From assembly GCA_028277885.1 (NCBI GenBank), contig JANQFK010000074.1, positions 1-57,050 on the forward strand: 57,050 bases of DNA, in the 5' to 3' direction. Of the stretch, positions 1 through 8,933 are shown one piece after another (positions within the stretch are counted from its first letter, which is position 1; every line of letters starts with the position of its first letter). This stretch comes from Myxococcota bacterium (GTDB lineage: Bacteria > Myxococcota_A > UBA9160 > UBA6930). Below the pieces are notes generated by a model. The model saw only the letters and a program-made list of their open reading frames with translations. It was not told the DNA's origin and made no database searches. The position numbers and the translations under genes are program-made.

Positions 1-108
1 GGCGGCTCACGGGAGGGAGTTCTCGTTCGCAACTCCCGGAATTGTCAAACTCTGGCTGCCTCCCCGGCAGAGCCGGGGGGACTCCTAAGCTGGTCTAGAC
101 TCCGGCTC
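1..108. other. Intergenic leader with two hairpins
   Basis: No coding frame is supported here. Two inverted repeats are visible: GGGAGTT (15-21) with AACTCCC (31-37), and CCCCGGC (62-68) with GCCGGGG (72-78) around an AGA triloop. Neither is followed by a T-run. They could be the end of an upstream transcription unit outside the window or structure ahead of the ribonuclease gene. Confidence 0.5.
96..101 (+). promoter_or_regulatory. Putative -10 box, possible leaderless start
   Basis: TAGACT fits the TAnnnT pattern seen upstream of other genes in the window. Seven bases separate it from the GTG at 109, which would place transcription initiation at or next to the start codon. No Shine-Dalgarno precedes that GTG. 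I see no convincing -35. Confidence 0.35.
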
Positions 109-1542
109 GTGCCGCTGCTCGAGGTCCACGTCCCGCCCCGCCAGCGCCGCTTCGAGGCGGGCTTCGCACGCATCCGCCGGGAGCAGGGCGTCGCCGAGGC
201 CTTCCCCGCCCCGGTGGAGCGCCACGCGCGGGAGGCGGCGGCGCGCGGGCCGCGTCCCCACGGCGGCGAGCGACGCGACGCGCGGGCGCTTCCGCTGGTG
301 ACCATCGATCCGCCGGGGAGTCGCGACCTCGACCAGGCGTTCCACGCCGAGAGCCGGCCCGGCGGGGGCTTCCGTCTCGGCTACGCGATCGCCGACGTCG
401 CCGCCTTCGTGGCGTCGGGCGACCCCGTGGACGCCGAGTCCCTGGAGCGCGGCGTCACCGTCTACTCGCCCGACGGCCGCGCGCCGCTGCACCCGCCGGT
501 CCTCTCCGAGGGCTGCGCGAGCCTGCTCCCGGACCAGGACACGCCGTGCCTGCTCTGGACCCTCGACCTCGACGCGCGCGGCGAGCTCGCCGACGCGCGG
601 CTCGAGCGCGCCGTGGTGCGCAGCCGACGCGCCCTCTCCTACCGCGCGGTCCAGGACGCCCTCGACGCCGGCGAAGCGGATCCCGCCCTGCGGCTCCTCG
701 AGGAGGTCGGGCGCCTGCGCGAAGCGCGGGAGCGCGAGCGCGGCGGCGTGAGCCTGAACCGCCCCTCCCAGGAGGTCGTGGAGGAGGACGGCCGCTACCG
801 GCTCGCCTACGAGGTGGGCGTCCCCGTGGAGGGCTGGAACGCCCAGGTCTCGCTCCTCACCGGCATCGCGGCGGCGCGCATCATGCTCGACGCCGGCGTG
901 GGCCTGCTGCGCACCCTGCCTCCCCCGGACTCCGAGACCCTCGAGGAGCTGCGCCTGTCGGCGCGCGCCCTCGGGATCGACTGGGCGCGCGACGCCTCCT
1001 ACGCGGAGTTCGTGAGCGGGCTCGACCCCGCGCGCCCCACCCACGCCGCCATGCTGGCCCAGTCCGCGCGGGGCCTGCGCGGCGCCGGCTACGAGGCCTT
1101 CGACGGCGAGGCTCCGCGGCATCCGAGCCACGCCGCCGTGGCCTCGCCCTACGCCCACGTGACCGCGCCGCTGCGCCGCGTCTGCGACCGCTTCGCCAAC
1201 GAGATCGTGCTGGCGGCGTGCGAGGGGCGGCGGCCGCCGGGCTGGGCCCTGGAGGCCCTGCCCGAGCTGCCGCGGCTGATGGGGGCGTCGCGGCGCCGGG
1301 CGCGGGCCGTGGAGCGCGGCGTCGTCGACTTCGTCGAGGCGGTGGTGCTCGAGCCGCGGGTGGGCGAGGTCTTCCCGGGCCTCGTCACCCACGCGGACGA
1401 CCGGAGGGCGCGAGTGCAGCTGCGCGAGCCCGCCGTGCGCGCACGCCTCTCGGCCCGCGGCCTCTCCCTCGGAGCCGAGCTGCCGGTGCGCCTGGCGTCG
1501 GTGGACGTCGAGAAGGGCCGCGTCCGCTTCGAGCCCGCCTGA
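109..1542 (+). CDS. Short RNB-domain (RNase II/R-type) ribonuclease
   Basis: Predicted 477-residue 3'-5' exoribonuclease built almost entirely of the RNB catalytic domain. The hallmark acidic cluster GSRDLDQAF lies near residues 70-78; in the family its aspartates hold the catalytic magnesium. Further RNB blocks follow: the YAIADVAAFV stretch, the SLLPDQDTPCLLWTL stretch, and an arginine-rich VTAPLRRVCDRFANE segment. It is much shorter than Escherichia coli RNase R (about 810 residues) and lacks obvious N-terminal cold-shock domains. The architecture resembles the short RNB proteins common in actinobacteria. The start is GTG without a Shine-Dalgarno but with a -10-like hexamer seven bases upstream. 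The substrate is presumably single-stranded RNA in the cytoplasm; which RNAs it processes cannot be told. Confidence 0.85.
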   Translation: MPLLEVHVPPRQRRFEAGFARIRREQGVAEAFPAPVERHAREAAARGPRPHGGERRDARALPLVTIDPPGSRDLDQAFHAESRPGGGFRLGYAIADVAAFVASGDPVDAESLERGVTVYSPDGRAPLHPPVLSEGCASLLPDQDTPCLLWTLDLDARGELADARLERAVVRSRRALSYRAVQDALDAGEADPALRLLEEVGRLREARERERGGVSLNRPSQEVVEEDGRYRLAYEVGVPVEGWNAQVSLLTGIAAARIMLDAGVGLLRTLPPPDSETLEELRLSARALGIDWARDASYAEFVSGLDPARPTHAAMLAQSARGLRGAGYEAFDGEAPRHPSHAAVASPYAHVTAPLRRVCDRFANEIVLAACEGRRPPGWALEALPELPRLMGASRRRARAVERGVVDFVEAVVLEPRVGEVFPGLVTHADDRRARVQLREPAVRARLSARGLSLGAELPVRLASVDVEKGRVRFEPA

Positions 1543-1650
1543 CACGGGGGAGGTCGCCCGAGACCGCCCGAGGCCCGTTCCCTGGTAGCGCCCCCACGAC
1601 GGCGCTACCCGTATTGCTTCGCGCGAGAGCGTTCCGAGCAGGAGGTCCCC

Positions 1651-2769
1651 ATGCGCACCGAGCTCTGCGAGAGCCTGGGCATCGAGTTCCCGATCTTCGC
1701 CTTCAGCCACTGCCGCGACGTGGTGGCCGCGGTGAGCCAGGCCGGGGGCATGGGCGTCCTCGGCGCCGTCGGCTTCCAGCCCGAGCAGCTCGCCATCGAG
1801 CTCAAGTGGATCGACGAGCACGTCGGCGACAAGCCCTACGGCGTGGACATCGTGATCCCGGGCAAGTACGAGGGCATGGGCGAGATCGACCCCGCGGCCC
1901 TCGAGGACAAGCTGCGCGCCGCCATCCCCGAGCAGCACCGGGCCTTCGCGAAGCAGCTGCTGAGCGACCACGGCGTCCCCGAGCTGCCCGAGGGCGAGCG
2001 CGTGAACGAGCTGCTCGGCTGGACGGCCGCGACCGCCGCGCCCCAGATCGAGAAGATCCTCGAGCACCCGAAGGTGCGCCTGATCGCCAACGCGCTCGGC
2101 ACCCCGCCCAGCGAGGTGATCGACGACATCCACGAGGCCGGCCTCCAGGTGGCGGCGCTGTGCGGCTCCGCGCGGCAGGCCCTGGCCCACAAGAAGGCCG
2201 GCGTGGACGTCATCATCGCCCAGGGCGGCGAGGGCGGTGGCCACACCGGCGACGTGGGCAGCATCGTGCTGTGGCCCGAGGTGATCGACGCCGTGGCGCC
2301 CACGCCGGTGCTGGCGGCGGGCGGCATCGGGACCGGCCGCCAGGTCGCCGCGGCCCTCGCCATGGGGGCCCAGGGCGCGTGGACGGGATCGCTCTGGCTC
2401 ACCGTCGAGGAGGCGGACTGCCCGCCGGCCCAGATGGAGTCCTACATGAAGGCCGGGAGCCGCGACACCGTGCGCTCGCGCTCGTGGACGGGCAAGCCCT
2501 GCCGCATGCTGCGCAACGAGTGGACCGAGGCCTGGGGGGCCGAGGACACCCCGGATCCCCTCGGCATGCCGCTCCAGTTCATGGTGACCGCCGAGGCGGT
2601 CTCCCGGACCCACCGCTACGCCAACAAGGCCCAGGCGGTCGGGTTCAACCCGGTGGGCCAGATCGTGGGCAGCATGAACGAGGTGCGGCCGGTGCGGGAG
2701 GTGATCGTGAGCCTGGTGGAGGAGTACCTGGAGGCCGTCGAGCGCCTCGAGCGCCTTCAGCCCGAGTGA
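1651..2769 (+). CDS. Nitronate monooxygenase (2-nitropropane dioxygenase family)
   Basis: A 372-residue FMN-dependent TIM-barrel enzyme of the nitronate monooxygenase family, which oxidises alkyl nitronates to carbonyl compounds and nitrite. The flavin/substrate signature AQGGEGGGHTG is present with the expected catalytic histidine at H198, and the glycine-rich phosphate-binding loop PVLAAGGIGTGRQVAAAL follows. Length is normal for the family. A strong Shine-Dalgarno (AGGAGGT, 1640-1646) sits just upstream of the ATG. The stop codon overlaps the GTG of the next gene, so the sulfatase is probably translationally coupled to it. Many family members have broader or unknown substrates, so the exact nitronate is not assigned. 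Confidence 0.88.
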   Translation: MRTELCESLGIEFPIFAFSHCRDVVAAVSQAGGMGVLGAVGFQPEQLAIELKWIDEHVGDKPYGVDIVIPGKYEGMGEIDPAALEDKLRAAIPEQHRAFAKQLLSDHGVPELPEGERVNELLGWTAATAAPQIEKILEHPKVRLIANALGTPPSEVIDDIHEAGLQVAALCGSARQALAHKKAGVDVIIAQGGEGGGHTGDVGSIVLWPEVIDAVAPTPVLAAGGIGTGRQVAAALAMGAQGAWTGSLWLTVEEADCPPAQMESYMKAGSRDTVRSRSWTGKPCRMLRNEWTEAWGAEDTPDPLGMPLQFMVTAEAVSRTHRYANKAQAVGFNPVGQIVGSMNEVRPVREVIVSLVEEYLEAVERLERLQPE

Positions 2770-4517
2770 CGGCCGGGCCGCGCGCCGCCCTCGGGCCCTG
2801 GGCCGGGCTCGCGCTGGGGGTCGCCCTCGCCTGCGGCGCTCCCGAGCCGCCGCCCGAGGCCGCTGCCTTCGAGGGCGACGCCCACCCCGCGCTGGTGGAG
2901 CACGGCGCGGAGTTCGAGCGCCGCGTCTACGAGGTGACCGACGGCGTCCACGTCGCCGTCGGCTTCGCCCTGGCGAACTCGATCCTCGTGGAGGGCGACG
3001 AGTGCGTCTTCGTGGTCGACGTGCTGGGGAGCTCGGAGCCGGCCCGGGAGGTGCGGGCCGAGTTCGAGCGGATCACGCCCAAGCCGATCCGCGCGCTGGT
3101 CTACACCCACAACCACGCCGACCACGTCTTCGGTGGCCGCGGCTTCGTGCCCGAGGGCTCGGGCGAGGTCGAGGTCTACGCCCACGAGACCACCGAGTAC
3201 TACATCGACCGGATCGTGAGCGTGATCCGCCCCATCATCTCGACGCGCAGCACGCGCATGTTCGGCACCGCGCTTCCCACCGAGGGCGCGGACCGCATCG
3301 TGAACGCCGGCATCGGCCCCTTCCTCGAGATCGGCCACGGCGGCGGCGAGCTGGGCCTGCTGCGGCCCACCCGGACCTTCGCGGACCGCCTCGAGACCGA
3401 GATCTGCGGCGTCGAGGTCGAGCTGGTCCACGCCCCGGGCGAGACCAACGACCAGCTCTTCGTGTGGCTGCCCGAGAAGCGGGTGCTGATGCCCGGCGAC
3501 AACGTGTACCGCGCCTTTCCGAACCTCTACACCATCCGGGGCACCCTCTACCGAGACGTGCTCGGCTGGGCGAAGAGCATCGACGCCATGCGTGAGCGCC
3601 GGCCCGAGCACCTGGTGCCGAGCCACACGCGCCCGGTCTCCGGCGCCGAGGAGATCGACGCGATCCTCACCGCCTACCGCGACGCCATCCAATTCGTCCA
3701 CGACCAGACCATCCGCGGCATGAACCGCGGCCTCACGCCCGACGAGCTGGTCGAGGCGGTGCGGCTGCCTCCCCACCTGCGCGACCACCCCTTCCTCCAG
3801 GAGTTCTACGGCACGGTGGAGTGGTCGGTGCGCTCGATCTTCACCGGCTACCTGGGCTGGTTCGACGGCGACGGCGCGACCCTCTCGCCGGCGCCGCCGG
3901 ACGAGCGTGCCCGCGGGTACGCGGAGCTGGCGGGCGGCATGGCGGCCCTGGTGGCGGCCACGCGCGACGCCCTCGACGCCGAGCGCTTCGAGTGGGCCGC
4001 CGAGCTGGCCGGCCACGCCCTGCGCGTGGAGCCGGACCACGCCGAGGCGCGCTCGCTGAAGGCGGCGGCGCTGCGCCGGCTGGGCCAGCGCAGCATCAGC
4101 CCCAACGGCCGCAACTTCTTCCTCACCCAGGCGCGGGAGCTCGAGGGGCGATCCGAGGTCGCCGAGGCCGGCGTGGACGAGTCGGTGCTCCAGGTGGTGC
4201 GCTCGATCCCGATCCGCAACTACGTCGCCGCCCTGCCCGTGGTGCTCGACTCCGAGAAGGCCGCCGACATGGACCTCGTGGTGGGCTTCCGCTTCCCCGA
4301 CGTGGACGAGGCCTACACGATCCACGTCCGGCGCGGAGTGGCGGAGTTCCGGCCCCGCTTCCCGGAGGACCCGGCGCTGGTCTTCGAGACCGACAGCGAC
4401 GTCTGGCGCGACGTCTCGCTCCAGCGCCGCGGGCTGCCCGGCGCCCTGGCCAGCGGCGACCTCGACATCGAGGGCAGCCGCCTCGACGCCGTGCGCTTCC
4501 TGAACCTGTTCCGCTAG
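2766..4517 (+). CDS. MBL-fold alkyl sulfatase-like lipoprotein
   Basis: Predicted 583-residue metallo-beta-lactamase-fold hydrolase related to the SdsA/BDS1 alkyl sulfatases, which split long-chain alkyl sulfate esters. The zinc motif THNHADHVFGG lies near residues 114-124, followed by the ETNDQLFVWLPEKRVLMPGDN block typical of the family. A helical dimerisation-like region and a C-terminal SCP2-like segment come after. The N-terminus chosen here (GTG at 2766) gives a short signal sequence ending in ALACG, so it may be an exported lipoprotein. The GTG overlaps the preceding stop (GTGA), which supports the start and an operon with the nitronate monooxygenase. The open frame continues far upstream, but that part is a shadow of other genes. 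Sulfatase activity itself is inferred from family. Confidence 0.82.
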   Translation: MTAGPRAALGPWAGLALGVALACGAPEPPPEAAAFEGDAHPALVEHGAEFERRVYEVTDGVHVAVGFALANSILVEGDECVFVVDVLGSSEPAREVRAEFERITPKPIRALVYTHNHADHVFGGRGFVPEGSGEVEVYAHETTEYYIDRIVSVIRPIISTRSTRMFGTALPTEGADRIVNAGIGPFLEIGHGGGELGLLRPTRTFADRLETEICGVEVELVHAPGETNDQLFVWLPEKRVLMPGDNVYRAFPNLYTIRGTLYRDVLGWAKSIDAMRERRPEHLVPSHTRPVSGAEEIDAILTAYRDAIQFVHDQTIRGMNRGLTPDELVEAVRLPPHLRDHPFLQEFYGTVEWSVRSIFTGYLGWFDGDGATLSPAPPDERARGYAELAGGMAALVAATRDALDAERFEWAAELAGHALRVEPDHAEARSLKAAALRRLGQRSISPNGRNFFLTQARELEGRSEVAEAGVDESVLQVVRSIPIRNYVAALPVVLDSEKAADMDLVVGFRFPDVDEAYTIHVRRGVAEFRPRFPEDPALVFETDSDVWRDVSLQRRGLPGALASGDLDIEGSRLDAVRFLNLFR

Positions 4518-4532
4518 ACGCGGCCCGGCGGA

Positions 4533-4856
4533 TCAGAGCGCCGCGGCGCGGAGCTTGCGCTTCAGGCGCTGGATGCGGCGCCGGGCGCGGGCGAGCTGGG
4601 TGGCGTCCTTCGCTTCGAGGGCCTCGCGGCGCTTCGCCTTCAGCTCCTGGATCTTCGCCTTCACCGCCTTCCGGTCCACCCGGGGCTCCTTGCGGTGGTC
4701 GGGGATCCGGACGTCCTGGGCGATGCAGACCGCCTTCACCAGCTCCTCCTTGCTGAGCTGGGCGTGGCCCTTCACGGCCTCGTGCTCGAGCTCCTTGGCG
4801 ATGCCGCGCAGATCCGCGACGGACTTCCTGGCGAGCTGCTCGTAGGTCTGGCCCAT
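4533..4856 (-). CDS. Small basic protein with SAP/Rho-N-like N-terminus
   Basis: A 107-residue protein. Residues about 10-45 (KSVADLRGIAKEL ... LSKEELVKAV) resemble the helical SAP/Rho N-terminal domain that binds nucleic acid. The rest is a highly charged lysine/arginine/glutamate helix, probably coiled coil, ending in RRRIQRLKRKLRAAAL. The composition suggests a nucleoid- or RNA-associated protein, but function is not established. An upstream GAGGAGA acts as ribosome binding site before ATG. The gene is convergent with the alkyl sulfatase, only 15 bases away, with no clear terminator hairpin between them. Confidence 0.7.
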   Translation of the reverse strand: MGQTYEQLARKSVADLRGIAKELEHEAVKGHAQLSKEELVKAVCIAQDVRIPDHRKEPRVDRKAVKAKIQELKAKRREALEAKDATQLARARRRIQRLKRKLRAAAL

Positions 4857-4928
4857 GGTCTCCTCGGTCTCCCCCGGTCGAAGGGGCGGGAGGATAGCCG
4901 CGGTCGGCGGGCCGGCCAGCCCCCGGCC

Positions 4929-5975
4929 TCAGTCCACCCAGTCCGCGACGAAGACGTTGGTCTCGCCGCGTACGCGGTTGTTGCGGTTCGACGCGAAGGC
5001 GAGCCGGCGGCCGTCGGGCGACCACATCGGAAAGCCGTCGAAGTCCGGGTGGCGGGTGACGGGCTCGAGGCCCGTCCCGTCCACGCGGATCAGGTAGAGG
5101 TCGAAGCTCCGGCCGCGGGGATCGCCCAGGTTGCTCGAGAACAGGATGCGCTGGTTGTCCGGGTGCATGTAGGGGGCGAAGTTGGCGGCCCCGTTGTCGG
5201 TCACCTGGACGACGTCCGAGCCGTCGGCGTCCATCACGAAGATCTCGAGGTTGCCCGGCCGGACCCGGTGGCGCGCGAGCAGCGCGCGGTAGTCGGCGAG
5301 GGCGTCGCCCGTGGGCCGCGAGGCGCGCCAGACGATCTTCGAGCAATCCGGCGAGAAGAAGCCGCCGCCGTCGTAGCCCGGGGTGTCGGTGAGCTGGCGC
5401 AGGCCGCTGCCGTCGGCCTGCATCACGTAGAGCTCCGGGTCGCCGCTGCGCGTGGAGGTGAACAGCACGCGGCCGTCCCGGGCGCACACCGTGGCCTCGG
5501 CGTCGTAGCCGTCGGACTGGAACAGCAGCCGGGCGTTGCCGCCGTCGGCGTCGGCACGCCACAGGTCCATCTCGGGGTGGAGGGGCCAGACGTAGCCCTG
5601 GGAGCGGTCCGGGGTCCACAGGCAGCCCGGCCCGTGGGCGTGGGTGGAGGCGTAGACGAGGGAGCCGTCGGGAAAGAAGAACCCGCAGGTGGTGCGGCCG
5701 TCCCCCACGGAGACCTGATGCGGCTCGCCGCCGCCGGCCGCGATGCGGAAGATCTGGTCGCAGGCGAGATCGCCGCGGGTGGACTGGAAGACCAGGGACT
5801 CGCCGTCGGGGCTCCAGTAGGCCTCGGCGTTCTGGCCGCCGAAGGTGAGCTGGCGCAGGTTGCGCAGGCGGGGCTCGTCGGCGCGATCCAGGCCGCCGGC
5901 GGGCGGCGCCGGGGGAGGCGCGCCGCAGGCGACGCCCGCGAGGAGCACGAGGCCGAGTCGTCCGAGGCGGAGCAT
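4929..5975 (-). CDS. TolB/PD40-type beta-propeller lipoprotein
   Basis: A 348-residue exported protein. The N-terminus MLRLGRLGLVLLAGVACG is a lipoprotein signal with cysteine at position 17. The body is a run of PD40/TolB-like blades with repeated motifs of the type YWSPDGESLVFQS, FFFPDGSLVYAST, FFSPDCSKIVW and MWSPDGRRLAFASN, giving about six blades. Such propellers act as periplasmic binding scaffolds; it is not clearly the TolB of the Tol-Pal system, because the N-terminal TolB domain is missing. Its ATG begins one base after the stop of the serine hydrolase, so it is the last gene of the operon that starts with the carotenoid oxygenase. Confidence 0.82.
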   Translation of the reverse strand: MLRLGRLGLVLLAGVACGAPPPAPPAGGLDRADEPRLRNLRQLTFGGQNAEAYWSPDGESLVFQSTRGDLACDQIFRIAAGGGEPHQVSVGDGRTTCGFFFPDGSLVYASTHAHGPGCLWTPDRSQGYVWPLHPEMDLWRADADGGNARLLFQSDGYDAEATVCARDGRVLFTSTRSGDPELYVMQADGSGLRQLTDTPGYDGGGFFSPDCSKIVWRASRPTGDALADYRALLARHRVRPGNLEIFVMDADGSDVVQVTDNGAANFAPYMHPDNQRILFSSNLGDPRGRSFDLYLIRVDGTGLEPVTRHPDFDGFPMWSPDGRRLAFASNRNNRVRGETNVFVADWVD

Positions 5976-5976
5976 C

Positions 5977-7392
5977 TCAGGCGCCGGCCGCCTCCCGGGG
6001 GTGCGGCGGGGTGTCCGGCTCGGAGCGCGGCGCGATGCGGCCGCCGGAGCGCAGCCAGGCGACGCGGCCGCGCTCGTCGCGGCCGAAGTCGAAGCGGTCG
6101 CCCCGGGACACCTCGGGCTCGAGGGCGATGCAGCGGTCGTCGCCGATGAAGGCGAGGCGCATGGGCGTCGCGGGGGGCGGCTGCCAGCGCCTCGGGTCCG
6201 GCGGCCGGGCCTCGGGCTCGAGGCGCAGCTCGCCCGGTGCGTCGCCGGCGCCCACGTGGAGCACCGCGAAGGCGTGCTCGTAGCGGCCCGTGTAGGCGGC
6301 GAGGTCCGCCGGCGGGTCGGGGACCGGCGCCGGGTCGGCGCAGCGGATCCCGAGGCAGGCCGAGAGCGCGCTCTCGCGCACGTCGTCGATCAGCCCGCCG
6401 TCGTTCACGGAGCTGGTGAGGACGACGCACGCGAAGCCGTCCTCGCGGCGCATCGCGATCTCCGAGAGGTAGCCCGCGGTGTGGCCGCCGTGGCCGAAGA
6501 AGCGCGCCCCGCCCCAGTCGTGGAGCATCCAGGGGATCCCCACGGCGTCGTCGTTGCAGCCGCCGGGCCACACCTCGGTCTGCATGCGCCGCAGCGTCCC
6601 GGGCTCGAGCAGGGGCGTGCCGTCGGCGGCGCGGCCGTCCCCCAGGTGGAAGCGCGCCCAGACCAGCAGGTCCTCGACGCAGGAGACCAGGCCGCCGGCC
6701 GGCAGGTCGCTCGGCAGCAGCTCCCAGCCGGGCTGCCAGCCGCCGCCGCGCAGCACCACCGCGCCCTTCGGCCCCACCACGTGGGGCGCCGCCACGCGGT
6801 GGGTCAGCACCTCGTCGGAGCGGAAGAAGCTGTGGGACATGCCCAGGGGCTCGAGCACGAGTTCGCGGAGCGCCGAGGGGTAGTCCTGGCCCGTCGTCAC
6901 CTCGAGCAGGCGACCCGCCACGGAGAAGCCGGCGTTGTTGTACGTGTAGGCGGTGCGCGGCGGCACCAGCTGCCGGTTGCGATGGAACGCCGCCACCAGG
7001 GCCGCCAGGGTCGGCGGCGTGGGCGCCTCGACCAGGAAGCGGTCGCCGTCCCAGCCGCCGGCGTGGGTCAGCAGGTCCTCGACCCGCACCCGGCCGGTCC
7101 ACTCCTCGACGGGCAGCCGGAACTCGGGGAGGTAGTCGCGCACCGGGCGCGCGAGATCGAGCTTCCCGGCCTCGACGAGGCGCATCACCGCGGTGGCGGT
7201 GAAGGGCTTGGTGAGCGACGCGATCTGGAAGAGCGTGGTGCCGTCCACGGGCAGCGGGTGGTCGACGCTCGTCACCCCGGCGCCCGCGACGAGGCGCTCG
7301 TCGCCGCACAGCAGGCCCAGGCCCACGCCGGGCACGCGGGAGCGCTCCATGGCCTCGGCGAGGGCGGCCTCCACCGCAGGGAAGTCGGGCAC
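5977..7392 (-). CDS. Serine hydrolase, class C beta-lactamase family
   Basis: Predicted 471-residue member of the beta-lactamase/DD-peptidase-like serine hydrolase family. The nucleophile motif S59-L-T-K62 (ASLTKPF) is followed by a YNN triad in AYTYNNAGF and an HGGHTAG motif that replaces the KTG box, the usual pattern of esterase/peptidase-type members. A C-terminal extension of about 100 residues forms a probable lipocalin-like DUF domain. No signal peptide is evident. I chose the GTG at 7392 because GAGAGAAGG precedes it and because it fits the 11-base gap after the carotenoid oxygenase. Substrates may be esters or D-amino acid peptides; antibiotic resistance should not be assumed. Confidence 0.83.
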   Translation of the reverse strand: MPDFPAVEAALAEAMERSRVPGVGLGLLCGDERLVAGAGVTSVDHPLPVDGTTLFQIASLTKPFTATAVMRLVEAGKLDLARPVRDYLPEFRLPVEEWTGRVRVEDLLTHAGGWDGDRFLVEAPTPPTLAALVAAFHRNRQLVPPRTAYTYNNAGFSVAGRLLEVTTGQDYPSALRELVLEPLGMSHSFFRSDEVLTHRVAAPHVVGPKGAVVLRGGGWQPGWELLPSDLPAGGLVSCVEDLLVWARFHLGDGRAADGTPLLEPGTLRRMQTEVWPGGCNDDAVGIPWMLHDWGGARFFGHGGHTAGYLSEIAMRREDGFACVVLTSSVNDGGLIDDVRESALSACLGIRCADPAPVPDPPADLAAYTGRYEHAFAVLHVGAGDAPGELRLEPEARPPDPRRWQPPPATPMRLAFIGDDRCIALEPEVSRGDRFDFGRDERGRVAWLRSGGRIAPRSEPDTPPHPREAAGA

Positions 7393-7403
7393 CGCGCCTT
7401 CTC

Positions 7404-8849
7404 TCAGGTGGCCGGGCGCCAGTTGCCGTGGAAGCCCAGGGGGACGGCGTGGGGCAGCTGGACCGTGGCGAGGGCCTCCGCCTCGGGCTGCTCGGCGTCG
7501 AGGATCAGCAGGTCGCTGCGCTGCTCCTCGCCGCGGTGGACGACGCTCAGCAGGAAGCCCTCGCCCTCGGGCGAGTCCGCGCGGCGCGGCACGAAGATGG
7601 GCTCCGAGACGCAGTCGGCCGCGCCGCAGCGGTGCGCACGGCACTCGCCGCTCCTCACGTCGTAGCGGAGGATCGAGCGCATCCCGCGCAGCACGTCCCC
7701 TTCCCCGGCCGCGAAGCCGTACCGGTAGTCGAGGCCCGCGAAGCGCTCGTCGAGGCGCGGGAACTCGATGGAGCGGTCGTCCAGGGGCTCCTCCTTCAGG
7801 CCGCCGCCGTCGAGGTCGAGGGTCCAGCGCACCAGGCGCGCCTCCACCGGGCCCCGGCCCAGGTCGTTGCCGTCGGCCGGGATGGGAAGCGTGGGGTACT
7901 GCGCCAGCTCGGCGATGACCCGCCGGCCCTCGGTGTGGGCGTTCAGCGGGTGGAAGGCGAAGCTGGGATCGCCCTCGAACCACACCATGTCGGCGGCTCC
8001 GCCGTTGCGGGGCATCACGCCGATCCGGTTGCCGAGCCCGGGCTCCCAGGCGAAGACGCTGCGTCCCTCGCGCATGCGCTCGAGACGCAGGGTGGCGGGG
8101 AAGATCGGGAACACGACGTGGTCCCGGGTGGTGACGAAGTCGTGCACCATCGCCGGGATCCCGATGTCGATCTCCTCGCTGCGCTGGATGCGGCCGTCGG
8201 CGGACACCTCGTAGTAGATCATGTACGGGGCCATCAGGTCGTAGCCGAAGCCGAGCATCTGGCCGGACTCGGGGTCGAGCTTGGGATGGGCGGTGAAGAC
8301 GCCCGGCGCCCGGCCGTCCGGGGCCTCGACGCCCAGCGCGCGGGCCACCTCGGGCGCCATGGGCCGGTAGAAGGTGCCGTGGAAGTCCCAGATGCCCCGG
8401 GTCTCCAGGGTGTCGGGGTCGAGCTCGACGGGCGGGAGCCCGCCCTCCACGAGGGCCAGCAGGCGCCCGGCGTGGCACACGACGTTCGTGTTGGCGGGCC
8501 CGCCCGGGATGCCCCGGGTGCGCGGATCGTCGTTCCGCGGGTCGAAGCTCGCGTACAGCGCCTCGCCGGCCTCGCGCTCGAGGTCGAAGCGGGGCGTCCG
8601 CACCCAGCGGTTCCGGTAGTGGGCCCGGCCGTCCTCGAGCTGGAATGCGTGGATCATGCCGTCCCCGGTGAAGACGTGGTAGTCGCCGCGCGGGTCGAAC
8701 TGCGGGTTGGGCCCGTTGCGGTAGAGGGTTCCGGACAGCTCCGCGGGGATCTCGCCCACCACGGCCAGGTCGTGGATCTCGCCCTCCATGGGCCAGGGCC
8801 GCCAGGGGCCGCTGAGGAAGGGATCGTCGCGGGTCACGGGTCGGCTCAT
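7404..8849 (-). CDS. Carotenoid oxygenase (RPE65/CCO family)
   Basis: A 481-residue non-haem Fe(II) dioxygenase of the carotenoid cleavage / lignostilbene dioxygenase family. The family signature GTLYRNGPNPQFDP is at residues about 40-53, followed by FTGDGMIHAFQLEDG. Candidate iron-ligand histidines occur in TAHPKLDP, VHDFVTT, FAFHPLNAHTEG and the C-terminal GFHGNWRP. The family cleaves conjugated double bonds of carotenoids, apocarotenoids or stilbenes in the cytoplasm. The ATG is preceded by GGAGG. It heads a three-gene operon with a serine hydrolase (11 bases) and a propeller lipoprotein. No carotenoid synthesis genes are in the window, so the substrate is open. Confidence 0.9.
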   Translation of the reverse strand: MSRPVTRDDPFLSGPWRPWPMEGEIHDLAVVGEIPAELSGTLYRNGPNPQFDPRGDYHVFTGDGMIHAFQLEDGRAHYRNRWVRTPRFDLEREAGEALYASFDPRNDDPRTRGIPGGPANTNVVCHAGRLLALVEGGLPPVELDPDTLETRGIWDFHGTFYRPMAPEVARALGVEAPDGRAPGVFTAHPKLDPESGQMLGFGYDLMAPYMIYYEVSADGRIQRSEEIDIGIPAMVHDFVTTRDHVVFPIFPATLRLERMREGRSVFAWEPGLGNRIGVMPRNGGAADMVWFEGDPSFAFHPLNAHTEGRRVIAELAQYPTLPIPADGNDLGRGPVEARLVRWTLDLDGGGLKEEPLDDRSIEFPRLDERFAGLDYRYGFAAGEGDVLRGMRSILRYDVRSGECRAHRCGAADCVSEPIFVPRRADSPEGEGFLLSVVHRGEEQRSDLLILDAEQPEAEALATVQLPHAVPLGFHGNWRPAT

Positions 8850-8933
8850 GACGGGAACCTCCAGGCGCGGAGCGGGTCGCCGGCGCCGAAGGCCAGTGTG
8901 CCTCGCGGCGTGGCGGCTGTCGCCCCCGGGGCG

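Noticed and set aside
546..2765. Upstream extension of the alkyl sulfatase frame
   Set aside because: Arginine/proline-rich shadow of the ribonuclease and nitronate monooxygenase genes; the real N-terminus has a signal sequence at GTG 2766.
4929..5975. TolB of the Tol-Pal system
   Set aside because: The N-terminal TolB domain and neighbouring tol/pal genes are absent; only a generic PD40 propeller is present.
5977..7392. Annotation as an antibiotic-resistance beta-lactamase
   Set aside because: HGG replaces KTG and there is no signal peptide; it fits the broad serine hydrolase/esterase group better.
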